Assembly: GCA_963790085.1 (NCBI GenBank)
Contig: CAWBNH010000013.1
Coordinates: forward strand, 558,001-622,000
Length of the DNA stretch: 64,000 nucleotides
Reading direction: 5' to 3'
Origin: CAXMST01 sp963790085
GTDB taxonomy: Bacteria; Actinomycetota; Thermoleophilia; Solirubrobacterales; 70-9
The notes under the pieces are model-generated. The model was not told where the DNA came from. It did no database searches and was given only the letters and a program-made list of their open reading frames with translations. How positions within the stretch are numbered: position 1 is the stretch's first letter; each line of letters opens with the position of its first letter. This document shows, piece by piece, positions 9,222-17,278 of this stretch. A program made the translations under genes and the position numbers.

Positions 9222-9791
9222 GTGCCCCACAAGAAGACTCTCATAGGCAGCACGCTGATCTCGGCGCTGGTCGCCGGCGTTCTCGCCCTGACCGCGGTCG
9301 GAACTGCCGCGGCGGCGCAGTTCGCGGACCTCGAGGTTGCGATCGAGCGCTCCCACTTCAAGCGTTCGCTGGCGACGGCGAAGCTACGGGCCGAATACGA
9401 CGCCGCCTACAGCAGGGCCAAGAAGCTCGATGTCGCGCCCGACCGGAATGCGGCCAAGGGGTCGTTCGCGGCCCCCGCGCTCGAGGCCAAGCTGCGGAGG
9501 CTGCGTAAGGAGATCCGCAAGGCCGCACGCGAACCGAAGCTCGGCACGCCTGAGTCGGTCGGGGTCTCCTCGGCGGCGCTGGAGGCGATCGCGGCATGCG
9601 AGTCGGGCGGCAACCCGGCGGCAGTCTCCTCGACGGGCTCCTACCGCGGCAAGTACCAGTTCGACTACGGAACCTGGGCGGCCGTCGGTGGCTCCGGAGA
9701 TCCGGCTGCCGCGCCCGAGGCGGAGCAGGACTACCGGGCGGCGCTGCTCTACGCCCGCTCGGGCTCCAGCCCCTGGCCGGTCTGCGGCTGA
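9222..9791 (+). CDS. Rpf-like transglycosylase (resuscitation-promoting factor type)
   Basis: A 189-residue exported peptidoglycan hydrolase. A signal peptide covers residues 1-32 (ends GTAAAAQ). A charged helical spacer covers about 35-110. The C-terminal Rpf/transglycosylase domain starts SSAALEAIAACESGGNP, with catalytic Glu127 and a likely Cys126-Cys188 disulfide. YRGKYQFDYGTW matches the family's GGLQFxxxTW strand. Rpf proteins cleave glycan strands and help dormant actinobacteria regrow. The GTG start is fixed by an 11-base Shine-Dalgarno. Upstream lie a CRP-type operator and a hairpin-rich leader. No LysM or G5 domain is present. Confidence 0.87.
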   Translation: MPHKKTLIGSTLISALVAGVLALTAVGTAAAAQFADLEVAIERSHFKRSLATAKLRAEYDAAYSRAKKLDVAPDRNAAKGSFAAPALEAKLRRLRKEIRKAAREPKLGTPESVGVSSAALEAIAACESGGNPAAVSSTGSYRGKYQFDYGTWAAVGGSGDPAAAPEAEQDYRAALLYARSGSSPWPVCG

Positions 9792-9835
9792 CCGCGGCGT
9801 TCAACCACGGGCCTGACTCTGCCGATGGAGGTAGG

Positions 9836-10567
9836 GTGGCCGGTGAGGGCAGAGAGCAGGTTCGCCCAGGTGAGGACTTCGTTCTCGTCCAGGGAATCCG
9901 CGAAACCAGGGGCGCGCTGAAGCGCTGGTCGGAGGACCCCGGCCCGGTGCTGGGGCCCTGGTTCGCCGGCGGGCTTGCCGTGGCGGTCGCCCTGCTGTCC
10001 GCCGTCTGGGTGGTCTCCCTGTTCAGCACCCCCGACGGCACGCCGTTCTTCCTCCCGGGGGTCTCGATCCCGATCGGCGCCGCCGACTTCGCGCACATCA
10101 TCAGCAACAACCTCCTGGTCCTCGCGCTGCACGCGACGGCCTGCGTCGCCGGCTTCATCGCCGGCAGCTCGCTGCCGCTTGCGGCTCAGGGGATGACGGG
10201 CTTCAACCGCTTCGTTCACGAGCGGGCCGGACCCCTGGCGATCGCCTGGGTCGTCCTGGTCACGACCTTCTCCCTGTTCGCCCAGGCCTTTGCGCTCGGA
10301 TTCGACGCGGCCACGATCTCCGACCAGCTCGGCATCGGCTCATGGCTCCTGATCCTGTCCGTGCTCCCGCACGCGCTGCTCGAGCTGACCGCCGTCTTTC
10401 TGCCGCTCGCCGCCTGGCTGATCGCGAGCCGTAGGGACCAGTGGGAGGACCTGCTCGCCGCCACCTTCGTCACCGTCGGCCTCGCGCTGCCGATGCTGCT
10501 GGTGGCCGCGGTGATCGAGCTCCTGGTCTGGCCGCAGCTCCTGATCGACGCTTCGGCGCGGCTCTGA
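9836..10567 (+). CDS. SpoIIM (stage II sporulation protein M) family membrane protein
   Basis: About 243 residues with five or six membrane helices. The family marks are ISNNLLVLALHA, the glycine-rich AGFIAGSSLP segment, and the LPHALLELTAVF motif (P-H-x-x-L/I-E) that defines the SpoIIM/DUF95 group. In Bacillus, SpoIIM works with SpoIID and SpoIIP in peptidoglycan remodelling during engulfment; in non-sporulating actinobacteria its role is unknown. It follows the Rpf-like hydrolase by 44 bases on the same strand, which fits a cell-wall theme. GTG at 9836 follows a GGAGG by only four bases; no better start precedes the first helix. Confidence 0.75.
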   Translation: MAGEGREQVRPGEDFVLVQGIRETRGALKRWSEDPGPVLGPWFAGGLAVAVALLSAVWVVSLFSTPDGTPFFLPGVSIPIGAADFAHIISNNLLVLALHATACVAGFIAGSSLPLAAQGMTGFNRFVHERAGPLAIAWVVLVTTFSLFAQAFALGFDAATISDQLGIGSWLLILSVLPHALLELTAVFLPLAAWLIASRRDQWEDLLAATFVTVGLALPMLLVAAVIELLVWPQLLIDASARL

Positions 10568-10580
10568 GCTGCGGCGCGGC

Positions 10581-11288
10581 TCAATCCCCGCCGAGCAGGG
10601 CCCGCCTGAAGGTCCGCTCCTCATCCTCGAACAGGAAGCCGTAGAGGCGCTCGCGCTCGAGTAGAACCCGCCGCTTCGTCTCGGTCACAGCGGCGCGTGG
10701 ACGTCCGGCGATCTCGGTTGCGATCTCGAGCCCCCGTTCCGCCGACCGTTCCGGAGCGGTCAGCTCCGAGACCACGCCGTCGGCTCGTGCCGTCCGGGCG
10801 TCGATCAGCCGACCGCTGATGCACAGCTCCCTGGCGAGCGCGGCCGGCAGCGCGGCGCGGGCCCAGGCGAATGACGGCGGAATGCCACGCGGGAGCTCGG
10901 GGAAGCCGAACACCGCGGCTGGCTCGGCGACTCGCACGTCCGCCGCAAGCGCGAGGACGAAGCCTCCGGCGACCGCGGGCCCGTTGACGGCCGCGATCAC
11001 CGGCACCGGGCACTCCCCGACCGCCCGCATGCAGCTCAGGCTGCTCTCGACCAGTAGCTCGCGATGTCCACGGTCGCCGCCGAACTGGGTGGTGTCCATG
11101 CCGGCGCAGAATGCGGGTCCGGCCCCGGTCAGGAGGACAGCTCCGGTCACCTCAGGGTCGAGGTCCGCGAGGGCGTCCGCAATCAAGCCCCGCAGCTCGA
11201 TCGAGAGCGCGTTGCGCTTCCGGGGTCGGTTCAGGGTCAGCCGCATGACCCCGCCGACCCGCTCGACGAGCAGCGGCTCCTCGGCCAC
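10581..11288 (-). CDS. Enoyl-CoA hydratase/isomerase (crotonase) family protein
   Basis: A 235-residue crotonase. The first oxyanion strand is GAGPAFCAGMD. The second is AAVNGPAVAGGFVLALAADV, holding the backbone NH that polarises the thioester carbonyl. At the usual first Glu position stands FGFPELPRGIPPS; the second catalytic Glu region around ARTARADGVVSEL has no obvious Glu, so a hydratase reaction is not assured. It starts with GTG (11286-11288) directly after the TAG stop of the small Cys-rich gene upstream (TAGGTG), so the pair is probably co-translated. Substrate unknown. Confidence 0.86.
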   Translation of the reverse strand: MAEEPLLVERVGGVMRLTLNRPRKRNALSIELRGLIADALADLDPEVTGAVLLTGAGPAFCAGMDTTQFGGDRGHRELLVESSLSCMRAVGECPVPVIAAVNGPAVAGGFVLALAADVRVAEPAAVFGFPELPRGIPPSFAWARAALPAALARELCISGRLIDARTARADGVVSELTAPERSAERGLEIATEIAGRPRAAVTETKRRVLLERERLYGFLFEDEERTFRRALLGGD

Positions 11289-11486
11289 CTAGGTCCCGAA
11301 CCCGGGCTGCGCTCCGTCCGGATTGTGCTCGAGCAGCCACGGCGCGTGCCGTCTCAGCAGCTCCTCGACGCAGCGCCGACAGCTGCACTCCGGGATCGTC
11401 AGCCCCGTCGCCGGACAGAGGCCGGCCGAGGCCTTTGCTGGGGGGCCGGACTCCGTGAGGTCGAGCTCTTTCGGCTGCTCACTCAC
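11289..11486 (-). CDS. Small cysteine-rich protein, unknown function
   Basis: A 65-residue protein starting at GTG 11486 (VSEQPKELDL). It contains LCPATGLTIPECSCRRCVEE, four cysteines in a C-x10-C-x-C-x2-C pattern that could bind zinc or an iron-sulfur cluster, followed by a helix and a Pro/Gly-rich tail. No family is recognised. The stop codon abuts the GTG of the enoyl-CoA hydratase, and codon use is like the neighbours, so it is likely a real gene expressed with it. Longer in-frame starts are possible, but they would add low-complexity Arg-rich sequence. Confidence 0.55.
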   Translation of the reverse strand: MSEQPKELDLTESGPPAKASAGLCPATGLTIPECSCRRCVEELLRRHAPWLLEHNPDGAQPGFGT

Positions 11487-11662
11487 CGCCCCCAAGGTAT
11501 GGCGGCCCCCGGTCGGAATCAGGGTGTGCCGCAGGCGGCTCCAGCGGCCGCGCGTCGGTCCCGAGAGTTCGCGCCGGTGCGCGGGTTCCCGGGGCCTCAC
11601 GCCCAGCGATCTCGCCGGCTCGAACGGCCCCTGGCAACCCTGCTACGGTGAGCTCGGTAAGT

Positions 11663-11713
11663 CTCCTGGGCACGCCGTTCCGCGAGACCCGTTCCACCAC
11701 CAGCTCCCAGGAG
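11663..11713 (+). promoter_or_regulatory. Leader with a Shine-Dalgarno-pairing arm
   Basis: CTCCTGGG at 11663-11670 is the exact complement of CCCAGGAG at 11706-11713. The second arm contains the only AGGAG before the ATG at 11726 of the propeller/RTX gene. Pairing would hide the ribosome site. A GGCAACCC stretch lies about 25 bases upstream of the first arm. Whether a ligand or temperature opens the structure is unknown. Confidence 0.35.
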
Positions 11714-11725
11714 CGAGATGAGAGC

Positions 11726-14700
11726 ATGAGCACGGCTGGTCGCCACCTCGGCCGATCGAGGGGCACGGCGCGCGGGCGTGTCACGCGGCGGCTTCAGTTC
11801 GCGCCCGCGCTCTTGGCGGCAGTTGCGGTCGTCGCCTCCTCCGGTGCGGGGGCGGCCGCTGCGGCCTCCCCCGGCGCCAACGCCGCCATCCTCTTCGTCT
11901 CGGACCGCGACAGCGTCGATGCGAACGGAGATGGACGGTTTCAGAGCTCAGAGCGCAACCGGGAGATCTACTCGGTCAACCCGGACGGCACGGGACTCAC
12001 GCGGCTCACCGACGATCTCGACTCCGACACGCGCCCGGCGGCGGCACCGAACGGACGCAAGATTGCCTTCGACAGCTCTCGCAGCGGCAACGACGAGCTC
12101 TACGTCATGAACCCGGACGGGAGCGCAATCTCGCGAATCACTACGCGCGGCGCCCCGGATCGGGGGGCCTCTTTCGCGGCCGACGGCCAGCGCCTCGCCT
12201 ACTCGGTTCGCCACGCGAGCACGCTGCCGGGAGGCTGGTCGGAAGGCGACATCTGGACCGTCAACGCCGACGGCACTGAGACGACCCGTCTGACCTTCGA
12301 CCGCGAGCTCGACGAGTTCGACCCCGCGTTCTCCCCTGACGGCTCGAGAATCGCCTTCGTCGGCGGCACTCCCGGCGACTCCGGCTCGTCGTACGACGTC
12401 TTCGTCATGGATGCCGACGGCTCGAACGTAGTCAACCTGACCGGCCCCGGCGGCGGCGCCTCCACCGAGGACTCGGACCCGTCGTTCTCCCCCGACGGGC
12501 AGTCGATCGCGTTTACGAGCGATCGTGACGGCGGCCCCGAGATCTGGGTGATGGATGTTGACGGCGGCGACCCTCGGCAGCTGACCGACTCCTCGGGGCG
12601 TGACGAGCAGCCGAGCTTCTCGCCCGACGGGACCAAGATCGCGTTCACCGCGCGGCGCGGCGGCAGCACCGACCTCTTCACGATGAACGCGGACGGCACC
12701 CAGCAGACCAGGCTGACCGACGATGCGCCGCTCAGCGAGCGCGACGAGTTGGCCGAGTGGACGGCTGCCACCCCGGTCGGAGTGGTCGACACCTACATCG
12801 ACTCCGGCCCGTCTTTCGTCGGCTCGGACCCCGATGTCACGTTCGCCTACTCGGGCTCACCGGCGGGCGCGGTGGACGGGTTCGAATGCCGTCTCGACGG
12901 TGGCGCTTACGGTGTCTGCCCGCTCTCGGGCACGTCTTTGCCCGGTCTCGCCGACGGCGAGCACACGTTCGAGGTTCGGGCCGAGAGCAACGGGGTCGCC
13001 GACACCACACCCGCCCGCTACAGATTCGAGATCGACACGACCAGGGTCGCCTTCGCCAGCGACCGCGACGGCAACAGCGAGATCTACGTGATCAATGCTG
13101 ATGGGAGCGGCCAGCTCAGGCTGACCACCAATGCCGCGACCGATACAGATCCTGCGCTCTCAGCCGACGGCTCCACGGTGGCGTTCGTCTCCGATCGGGA
13201 CGGCGACGCCGAGATCTTTCTGATCAGCGCCGACGGGACCGGCGCGCCCGAGAAGCTCACCGACAACGCAGCGGCCGATCAATCCCCGGTCTTCTCGCCC
13301 GACGGCGACACGGTCATCTTCACCAGCGACCGGGACGGCGACGACGAGATCTACGCGATCGACGCCGACGGCACGGGAGCGGTCAACCTCACCGGCGATC
13401 CCGCTGACGATCGCGATCCCTCACTCGCGGCTGACGGCTCTGCGATCGTCTTCCAAAGCGATCGCAGTGCGGCCGGTAACGGCGATATCTACTCGATGAG
13501 CGCCGACGGCTCCGGGGTCGTGCGCCTGACCGACGACCCCGCAACCGATAGCTCGCCCGACCTGTCTCCCGACGGCACCGAGATCGCCTTCACGCGAGCC
13601 GTCGCTCCAGGCGACGGCTCGCCGGTCAACGACGAGGTCTGGCTCATGAATGCGGACGGGTCCGGTCAGACCAACATCACCAATCACCCACGCGGCATCG
13701 ACGACCGGCAGCCGTCCTTCAGGCCCGATGGAGCGAAGATCGCCTACCAGGACGAGGGCGACATCTACGTCCAGGATCTCGACGGCACCGCGAGAACCAG
13801 GTTGACGGCGGTGGCCGCGACCGATTCGGTGCCCGACTGGGGAGCCGCCTTCACCGTCGACAGCGGCGGCCCGCAGACGTCGATCACCACAGGCCCCGCC
13901 GACTCCAGCACGATCAACGACCCGAGCCCGAGCTTCGGCTTCGCCTCCGACGAGCCCGCCGCCACGTTCGAGTGCCGGTTCGACTCCGACCCGTTCGCCG
14001 CCTGCTCGGGCCCGGCCTCCCACACACCACAGACCCCGCTCGCCGACGGTCCCCATGCCTTCGAGGTCCGCGCCGTCGACGCCGCCGGCAACATCGACGG
14101 CACGCCCGCCCGCCGCAGCTTCACCGTCGACACCGGCGGCCCGCAGACGTCGATCACCACAGGCCCCGCCGACTCCAGCACGATCAACGACCCGAGCCCG
14201 AGCTTCGGCTTCGCCTCCGACGAGCCCGCCGCCACATTCGAGTGCCGGTTCGACTCCGACCCGTTCGCCGCCTGCTCGGGCCCGGCCTCCCACACACCAC
14301 AGACCCCGCTCGCCGACGGTCCCCATGCCTTCGAGGTCCGCGCCGTCGACGCCGCCGGCAACATCGACGGCACGCCCGCCCGCCGCAGCTTCACCGTCGA
14401 CACCGGCGGCCCGCAGACGACGCTCTGCCAGGGCGAGCAGGCGACGATCGTTGCGCAGCCCGGCTCAACCACGGTCGGCACCTCGGGCAGGGACGTGATC
14501 GTCGGGACGCCGGGCGCCGACGATATTCGCGGGAAGGGCGGTCACGATCTGATCTGCACTCTGGGTGGCGACGACTACGTGTCCGCTGCGGGCGGCGACG
14601 ATCGCGTCTACGGCGAGGCGGGTGCGGACTTCGTCACCGGCGGCGGCGGGACCGACGCGCTCTTCGGCGGGTCTGGTGCAGACCACCTCGACGGCGGGTC

Positions 14701-14791
14701 CGGACACGACTCGCTCGACGGCGGGGACGACTGGGACGAGTGCGTAGGTGGCACCGGCACCAACGTTCTGGAGAACTGCGAGACCAGCTAG
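11726..14791 (+). CDS. Large secreted TolB-type propeller protein with Ig-like repeats and an RTX tail
   Basis: About 1,021 residues. A twin-Arg-like signal (RVTRRLQF, then a long hydrophobic run ending GAGAAAAASP) is followed by many TolB/PD40 propeller blades (pattern xxSPDGxxIAFxSDRDGxxEIYVMNADG). An Ig-like/HYR-type segment splits the blades near residue 350-430. Two almost identical 90-residue repeats, each with FECRFDSDPFAACSGP, come next. The C-terminus has RTX-like calcium nonapeptides (GGSGADHLDGGSGHDSLDGG). The whole protein should be extracellular and calcium-stabilised. No catalytic domain is visible, so a binding or adhesive role is likely. ATG 11726 begins the signal peptide; a GTG at 11648 is possible. 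Confidence 0.85.
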   Translation: MSTAGRHLGRSRGTARGRVTRRLQFAPALLAAVAVVASSGAGAAAAASPGANAAILFVSDRDSVDANGDGRFQSSERNREIYSVNPDGTGLTRLTDDLDSDTRPAAAPNGRKIAFDSSRSGNDELYVMNPDGSAISRITTRGAPDRGASFAADGQRLAYSVRHASTLPGGWSEGDIWTVNADGTETTRLTFDRELDEFDPAFSPDGSRIAFVGGTPGDSGSSYDVFVMDADGSNVVNLTGPGGGASTEDSDPSFSPDGQSIAFTSDRDGGPEIWVMDVDGGDPRQLTDSSGRDEQPSFSPDGTKIAFTARRGGSTDLFTMNADGTQQTRLTDDAPLSERDELAEWTAATPVGVVDTYIDSGPSFVGSDPDVTFAYSGSPAGAVDGFECRLDGGAYGVCPLSGTSLPGLADGEHTFEVRAESNGVADTTPARYRFEIDTTRVAFASDRDGNSEIYVINADGSGQLRLTTNAATDTDPALSADGSTVAFVSDRDGDAEIFLISADGTGAPEKLTDNAAADQSPVFSPDGDTVIFTSDRDGDDEIYAIDADGTGAVNLTGDPADDRDPSLAADGSAIVFQSDRSAAGNGDIYSMSADGSGVVRLTDDPATDSSPDLSPDGTEIAFTRAVAPGDGSPVNDEVWLMNADGSGQTNITNHPRGIDDRQPSFRPDGAKIAYQDEGDIYVQDLDGTARTRLTAVAATDSVPDWGAAFTVDSGGPQTSITTGPADSSTINDPSPSFGFASDEPAATFECRFDSDPFAACSGPASHTPQTPLADGPHAFEVRAVDAAGNIDGTPARRSFTVDTGGPQTSITTGPADSSTINDPSPSFGFASDEPAATFECRFDSDPFAACSGPASHTPQTPLADGPHAFEVRAVDAAGNIDGTPARRSFTVDTGGPQTTLCQGEQATIVAQPGSTTVGTSGRDVIVGTPGADDIRGKGGHDLICTLGGDDYVSAAGGDDRVYGEAGADFVTGGGGTDALFGGSGADHLDGGSGHDSLDGGDDWDECVGGTGTNVLENCETS
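13862..14401 (+). repeat. Two tandem 270-bp repeats inside the propeller/RTX gene
   Basis: Unit 1 is 13862-14131 and unit 2 is 14132-14401. The two copies differ at about one or two bases, for example ACG versus ACA in the Thr codon near 13964 and 14234. Such identity, including at third positions, points to a recent duplication or ongoing homogenisation. Each unit encodes one 90-residue Ig-like module. Confidence 0.9.
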
Positions 14792-14853
14792 CGCCTTCTC
14801 TGAGGGGTCTCGGGATCGGGCTTGGCGTACGCCTGTCCCGCTAGCTTGTTCAC

Positions 14854-15531
14854 ATGCTTGACCGTTCCCAGCGCCGATCTGGCGGAGCGATCTCTCGCCA
14901 TCCCGCGACCGTCAGGGTCCTGCACACGTCTGAGGACGACGCGGTGCCGGTGACCGGCTCGGTGCAGTCGGTTCAGGAGGCGGAGGTGACGCTGCCGCGG
15001 AGACGGCTCGAGCAGCTCTGGAGGCCGGAGATGCTGGAGGCGCTCGCGCGCGCCTACTGGGCCTACACGACGAAGCTCTTCCTGTATATGGTCCGGGTCG
15101 TGTACGCCCCCGACTCGACCACGGTCGTGCTCTTCACCAAGCGCATCCCGCTGCTGCGCTTCCACGCTCCGCAGTACGAGACGGAGGAGGACGGCACCGG
15201 CGGCAACGTCACCTGGCCGATCGACCGCGGGCTACTCGTCGCCCGTGAGGGACGCGGCCGTGGCCACCTGCGGATCCGCGTCAAGGCTCTGGCGGGGCGG
15301 GCCGACGATGCCGGGACCACCGTCGTCCTCGTGCGGGTCGCCGTGCGCAACTTCTACCCGTGGCTGCGCGGCAGCGGCAGCTTTGCCCGCTTCGGGGCGT
15401 GGCTCTATTCGCGGACCCAGCGAGCGCTGCACGTGGTCGTCTGCAACGGCTTCCTGCGCTCGCTCTCGCGGCTCGAGTTCCCGGAGCCGCCGGTCGCGCC
15501 AGATGCAACGCCGCTGGAGCGCAGCCGATGA
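14854..15531 (+). CDS. Conserved-looking protein of unknown function
   Basis: A 225-residue protein I do not recognise. After a basic N-terminus it reads as mixed alpha/beta with the phrases MLEALARAYWAYTTKLFLYMVRVVYAP and VVLFTKRIPLLRFHAPQY. A later TWPIDRGLLVARE-GRGHLRIRV block resembles the beta-strand pattern of a lipid- or ligand-binding barrel. No signal peptide, membrane span or catalytic motif is evident. The start could be ATG 14854 or GTG 14943, the latter dropping a poorly structured 30 residues. It precedes an SRPBCC gene by 27 bases, and the two may be an operon. Confidence 0.65.
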   Translation: MLDRSQRRSGGAISRHPATVRVLHTSEDDAVPVTGSVQSVQEAEVTLPRRRLEQLWRPEMLEALARAYWAYTTKLFLYMVRVVYAPDSTTVVLFTKRIPLLRFHAPQYETEEDGTGGNVTWPIDRGLLVAREGRGRGHLRIRVKALAGRADDAGTTVVLVRVAVRNFYPWLRGSGSFARFGAWLYSRTQRALHVVVCNGFLRSLSRLEFPEPPVAPDATPLERSR

Positions 15532-15558
15532 GCGGAGCCCTGCCGATGGTGGCCCGGC

Positions 15559-16023
15559 GTGGCTGACTCGGTCCGCGAGTCGATCTCGCTGCCCGCCGAC
15601 CGCGGAGCGGTCTGGGACCTGATCATGGACCCGGGCCGGCTTGCCGATTGGGTCGATGCCCATCGCCAGATCGAGGACGTGCCGGCTCTGCCGCTGGCGG
15701 TGGGCAGTCGCTTTCGCCAGCAGCTCGGGTTCGGCCCGGTCAGCTTCTGGGTCGACTGGGAGGTGGTGGAGGCCCGGCGGCCCGAGCTGGCCCGCTGGCA
15801 GGGCACCGGCCCGGGTGGCTCCGCGGCGAGGATCGTCTATCGGCTCAGCGTCGACGGCGACGAGACCGCGACTCGGTTCGACTACGAGAACGCCTTCGAC
15901 CCACCGGGCGGCTTCGTCGGGGCGGCCGCGACGCGGGTCGTCAACGCAGCCGCGGGCCAGCGCGAGGCGAGGAAGTCGATGCAGCGGCTGCGGGGCCTGT
16001 TCGAGGATCCGACGACGCGCTGA
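15559..16023 (+). CDS. SRPBCC (START/polyketide cyclase-like) protein
   Basis: A 154-residue protein with the helix-grip fold: SVRESISLPADRGAVWDLIMDPGRLADW opens the fold as in polyketide cyclase/CoxG relatives. A long strand region (FGPVSFWVDWEVVEARRPELARW) and a C-terminal amphipathic helix (AAAGQREARKSMQRLRGLFE) complete it. Such proteins bind hydrophobic ligands in a central cavity; some are enzymes. Ligand unknown. It starts at GTG 15559, 27 bases after the upstream unknown gene. Convergent with the adenylate cyclase. Confidence 0.8.
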   Translation: MADSVRESISLPADRGAVWDLIMDPGRLADWVDAHRQIEDVPALPLAVGSRFRQQLGFGPVSFWVDWEVVEARRPELARWQGTGPGGSAARIVYRLSVDGDETATRFDYENAFDPPGGFVGAAATRVVNAAAGQREARKSMQRLRGLFEDPTTR

Positions 16024-16029
16024 GGGGGC

Positions 16030-17217
16030 CTATATTCGGGCGACCGCGATCGCGCCGGCGTCGCGGCGCGCCTTCTCGGTCGCCTCGGGGAGCTCGGCGA
16101 TCGTCGCGTAGCGGGCGTGCTCGGGGTCCACCTCGAGGGCCTCGGCCCGCTCGTCGGAGAGCTGCTCCAGCGCCGCCTTCGAGACGAGCAGCGCTCCGCC
16201 GGAGGCGGACTCCTGGATCCGCGCGCACTCGTTCACCTCGTCACCGAGGGCGGTCACCTCCAGCCTCCCCTCGGTGGCTACCTGGCCGATGTAGACGGCC
16301 GATCCCCAGTGGATGCCGATGTTGACCCTGACCTCCTCGGCTTCGGGGAGCTCGCTGCTCAGCGAGTCGCCAATCGCTCTCGCCGCGCCGGCGATCTCCC
16401 GGGCGGCGCCGATCGCCGCGCCGATCGCCTCCGCGGGGGAGCCCAGGTCCTCGGCGAGAAAGAAGGCCGAGACCCCGTCGCCGGCATGCTTGCCGACGAT
16501 TCCCTGCCGCTGCACGATCGCCCGGTCCATCGCGTCGGTGAGCCGGCGGATCAGCGAGAAGTAGAGGGCGCTCGGCATGTGTCGCGACAGCATCCCAGAG
16601 CTCTCCAGGTCGGCGAACATGATTGCGACCGACCGTCTCCCCGGCGCTGCGAGGTTCGCCATCCGCTCGAACATCCCGCGGTCACCGCGCACCAGCTGCG
16701 CCGTCAGGCTGACCGGGAGGCCGCTGTGGTAGACGACGACGTTTCCGAGCGAGCCGCCCGCCTCGTCGCGGAGCGTAAAGGTCACCACGTGCACGTGGAC
16801 GGACGGGCCCTCGGGTGAGACGTAGTCGATCCCGTAGCTCCAGACCGGCGGCGGCCTACGGGGCCGCGCCCGCTCGAGGATCGCCAACTCATCCCCCTCG
16901 TCGAGGTGCTGCGCGACGGCCTCCTTGCCGCCCGGCGTGTCGTAGAGGATGTGGTCGAGGGTCGCCTCCAGCATCCGCAGCCTGCTCGCCGGCGTGATCG
17001 CGCGCCGCCAGCGCGGGAGCGCGAAGACCGCCATCACGTGCTCCCCGAGGCCGAGCTCGGCTCCCTCCTCGGAGCCGAGCAGGCCGATCAGCTCCTCGGA
17101 GACCCAGAGCAGTCGCCACTCCGGGTCGTAGATCAGCGCACCCCATCTGGTCCGCTCGAGCGCCTCGGCCACGGGCTCGAGCTGAGCCTGCCGAAGCGAT
17201 CGGGAATCGATGCCCAC
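16030..17217 (-). CDS. PAS-like and class III adenylate/guanylate cyclase protein
   Basis: A 395-residue cytoplasmic cyclase. The N-terminal half (about 13-165) looks like a PAS sensor (RWGALIYDPEWRLLWVSEEL). The catalytic domain (about 195-345) has the first metal Asp in IMFADLE (D203), Lys243 and the second metal Asp247 in GKHAGDG, and the GDEVNECAR block with the transition-state Asn329 and Arg333. Lys at the base-selecting site favours ATP, so cAMP is the likely product. The metal and transition-state residues needed for activity are present. Two CRP-type operators elsewhere in the window make cAMP signalling plausible here. No membrane span; convergent with the SRPBCC gene. Confidence 0.87.
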   Translation of the reverse strand: MGIDSRSLRQAQLEPVAEALERTRWGALIYDPEWRLLWVSEELIGLLGSEEGAELGLGEHVMAVFALPRWRRAITPASRLRMLEATLDHILYDTPGGKEAVAQHLDEGDELAILERARPRRPPPVWSYGIDYVSPEGPSVHVHVVTFTLRDEAGGSLGNVVVYHSGLPVSLTAQLVRGDRGMFERMANLAAPGRRSVAIMFADLESSGMLSRHMPSALYFSLIRRLTDAMDRAIVQRQGIVGKHAGDGVSAFFLAEDLGSPAEAIGAAIGAAREIAGAARAIGDSLSSELPEAEEVRVNIGIHWGSAVYIGQVATEGRLEVTALGDEVNECARIQESASGGALLVSKAALEQLSDERAEALEVDPEHARYATIAELPEATEKARRDAGAIAVARI

Positions 17218-17278
17218 GCAGCCAGCCTAGTTGCTGGCGCTCGGGTGGCGGATCGGGGCCTTCACTAGTCTCCGCGGG

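Noticed and set aside
11621..11645. GGCCCCTGGCAACCC resembles a SAM riboswitch core.
   Set aside because: The other conserved helices and the 3' pseudoknot sequence of SAM-I/IV are not found, and the gene behind it has no sulfur-metabolism link.
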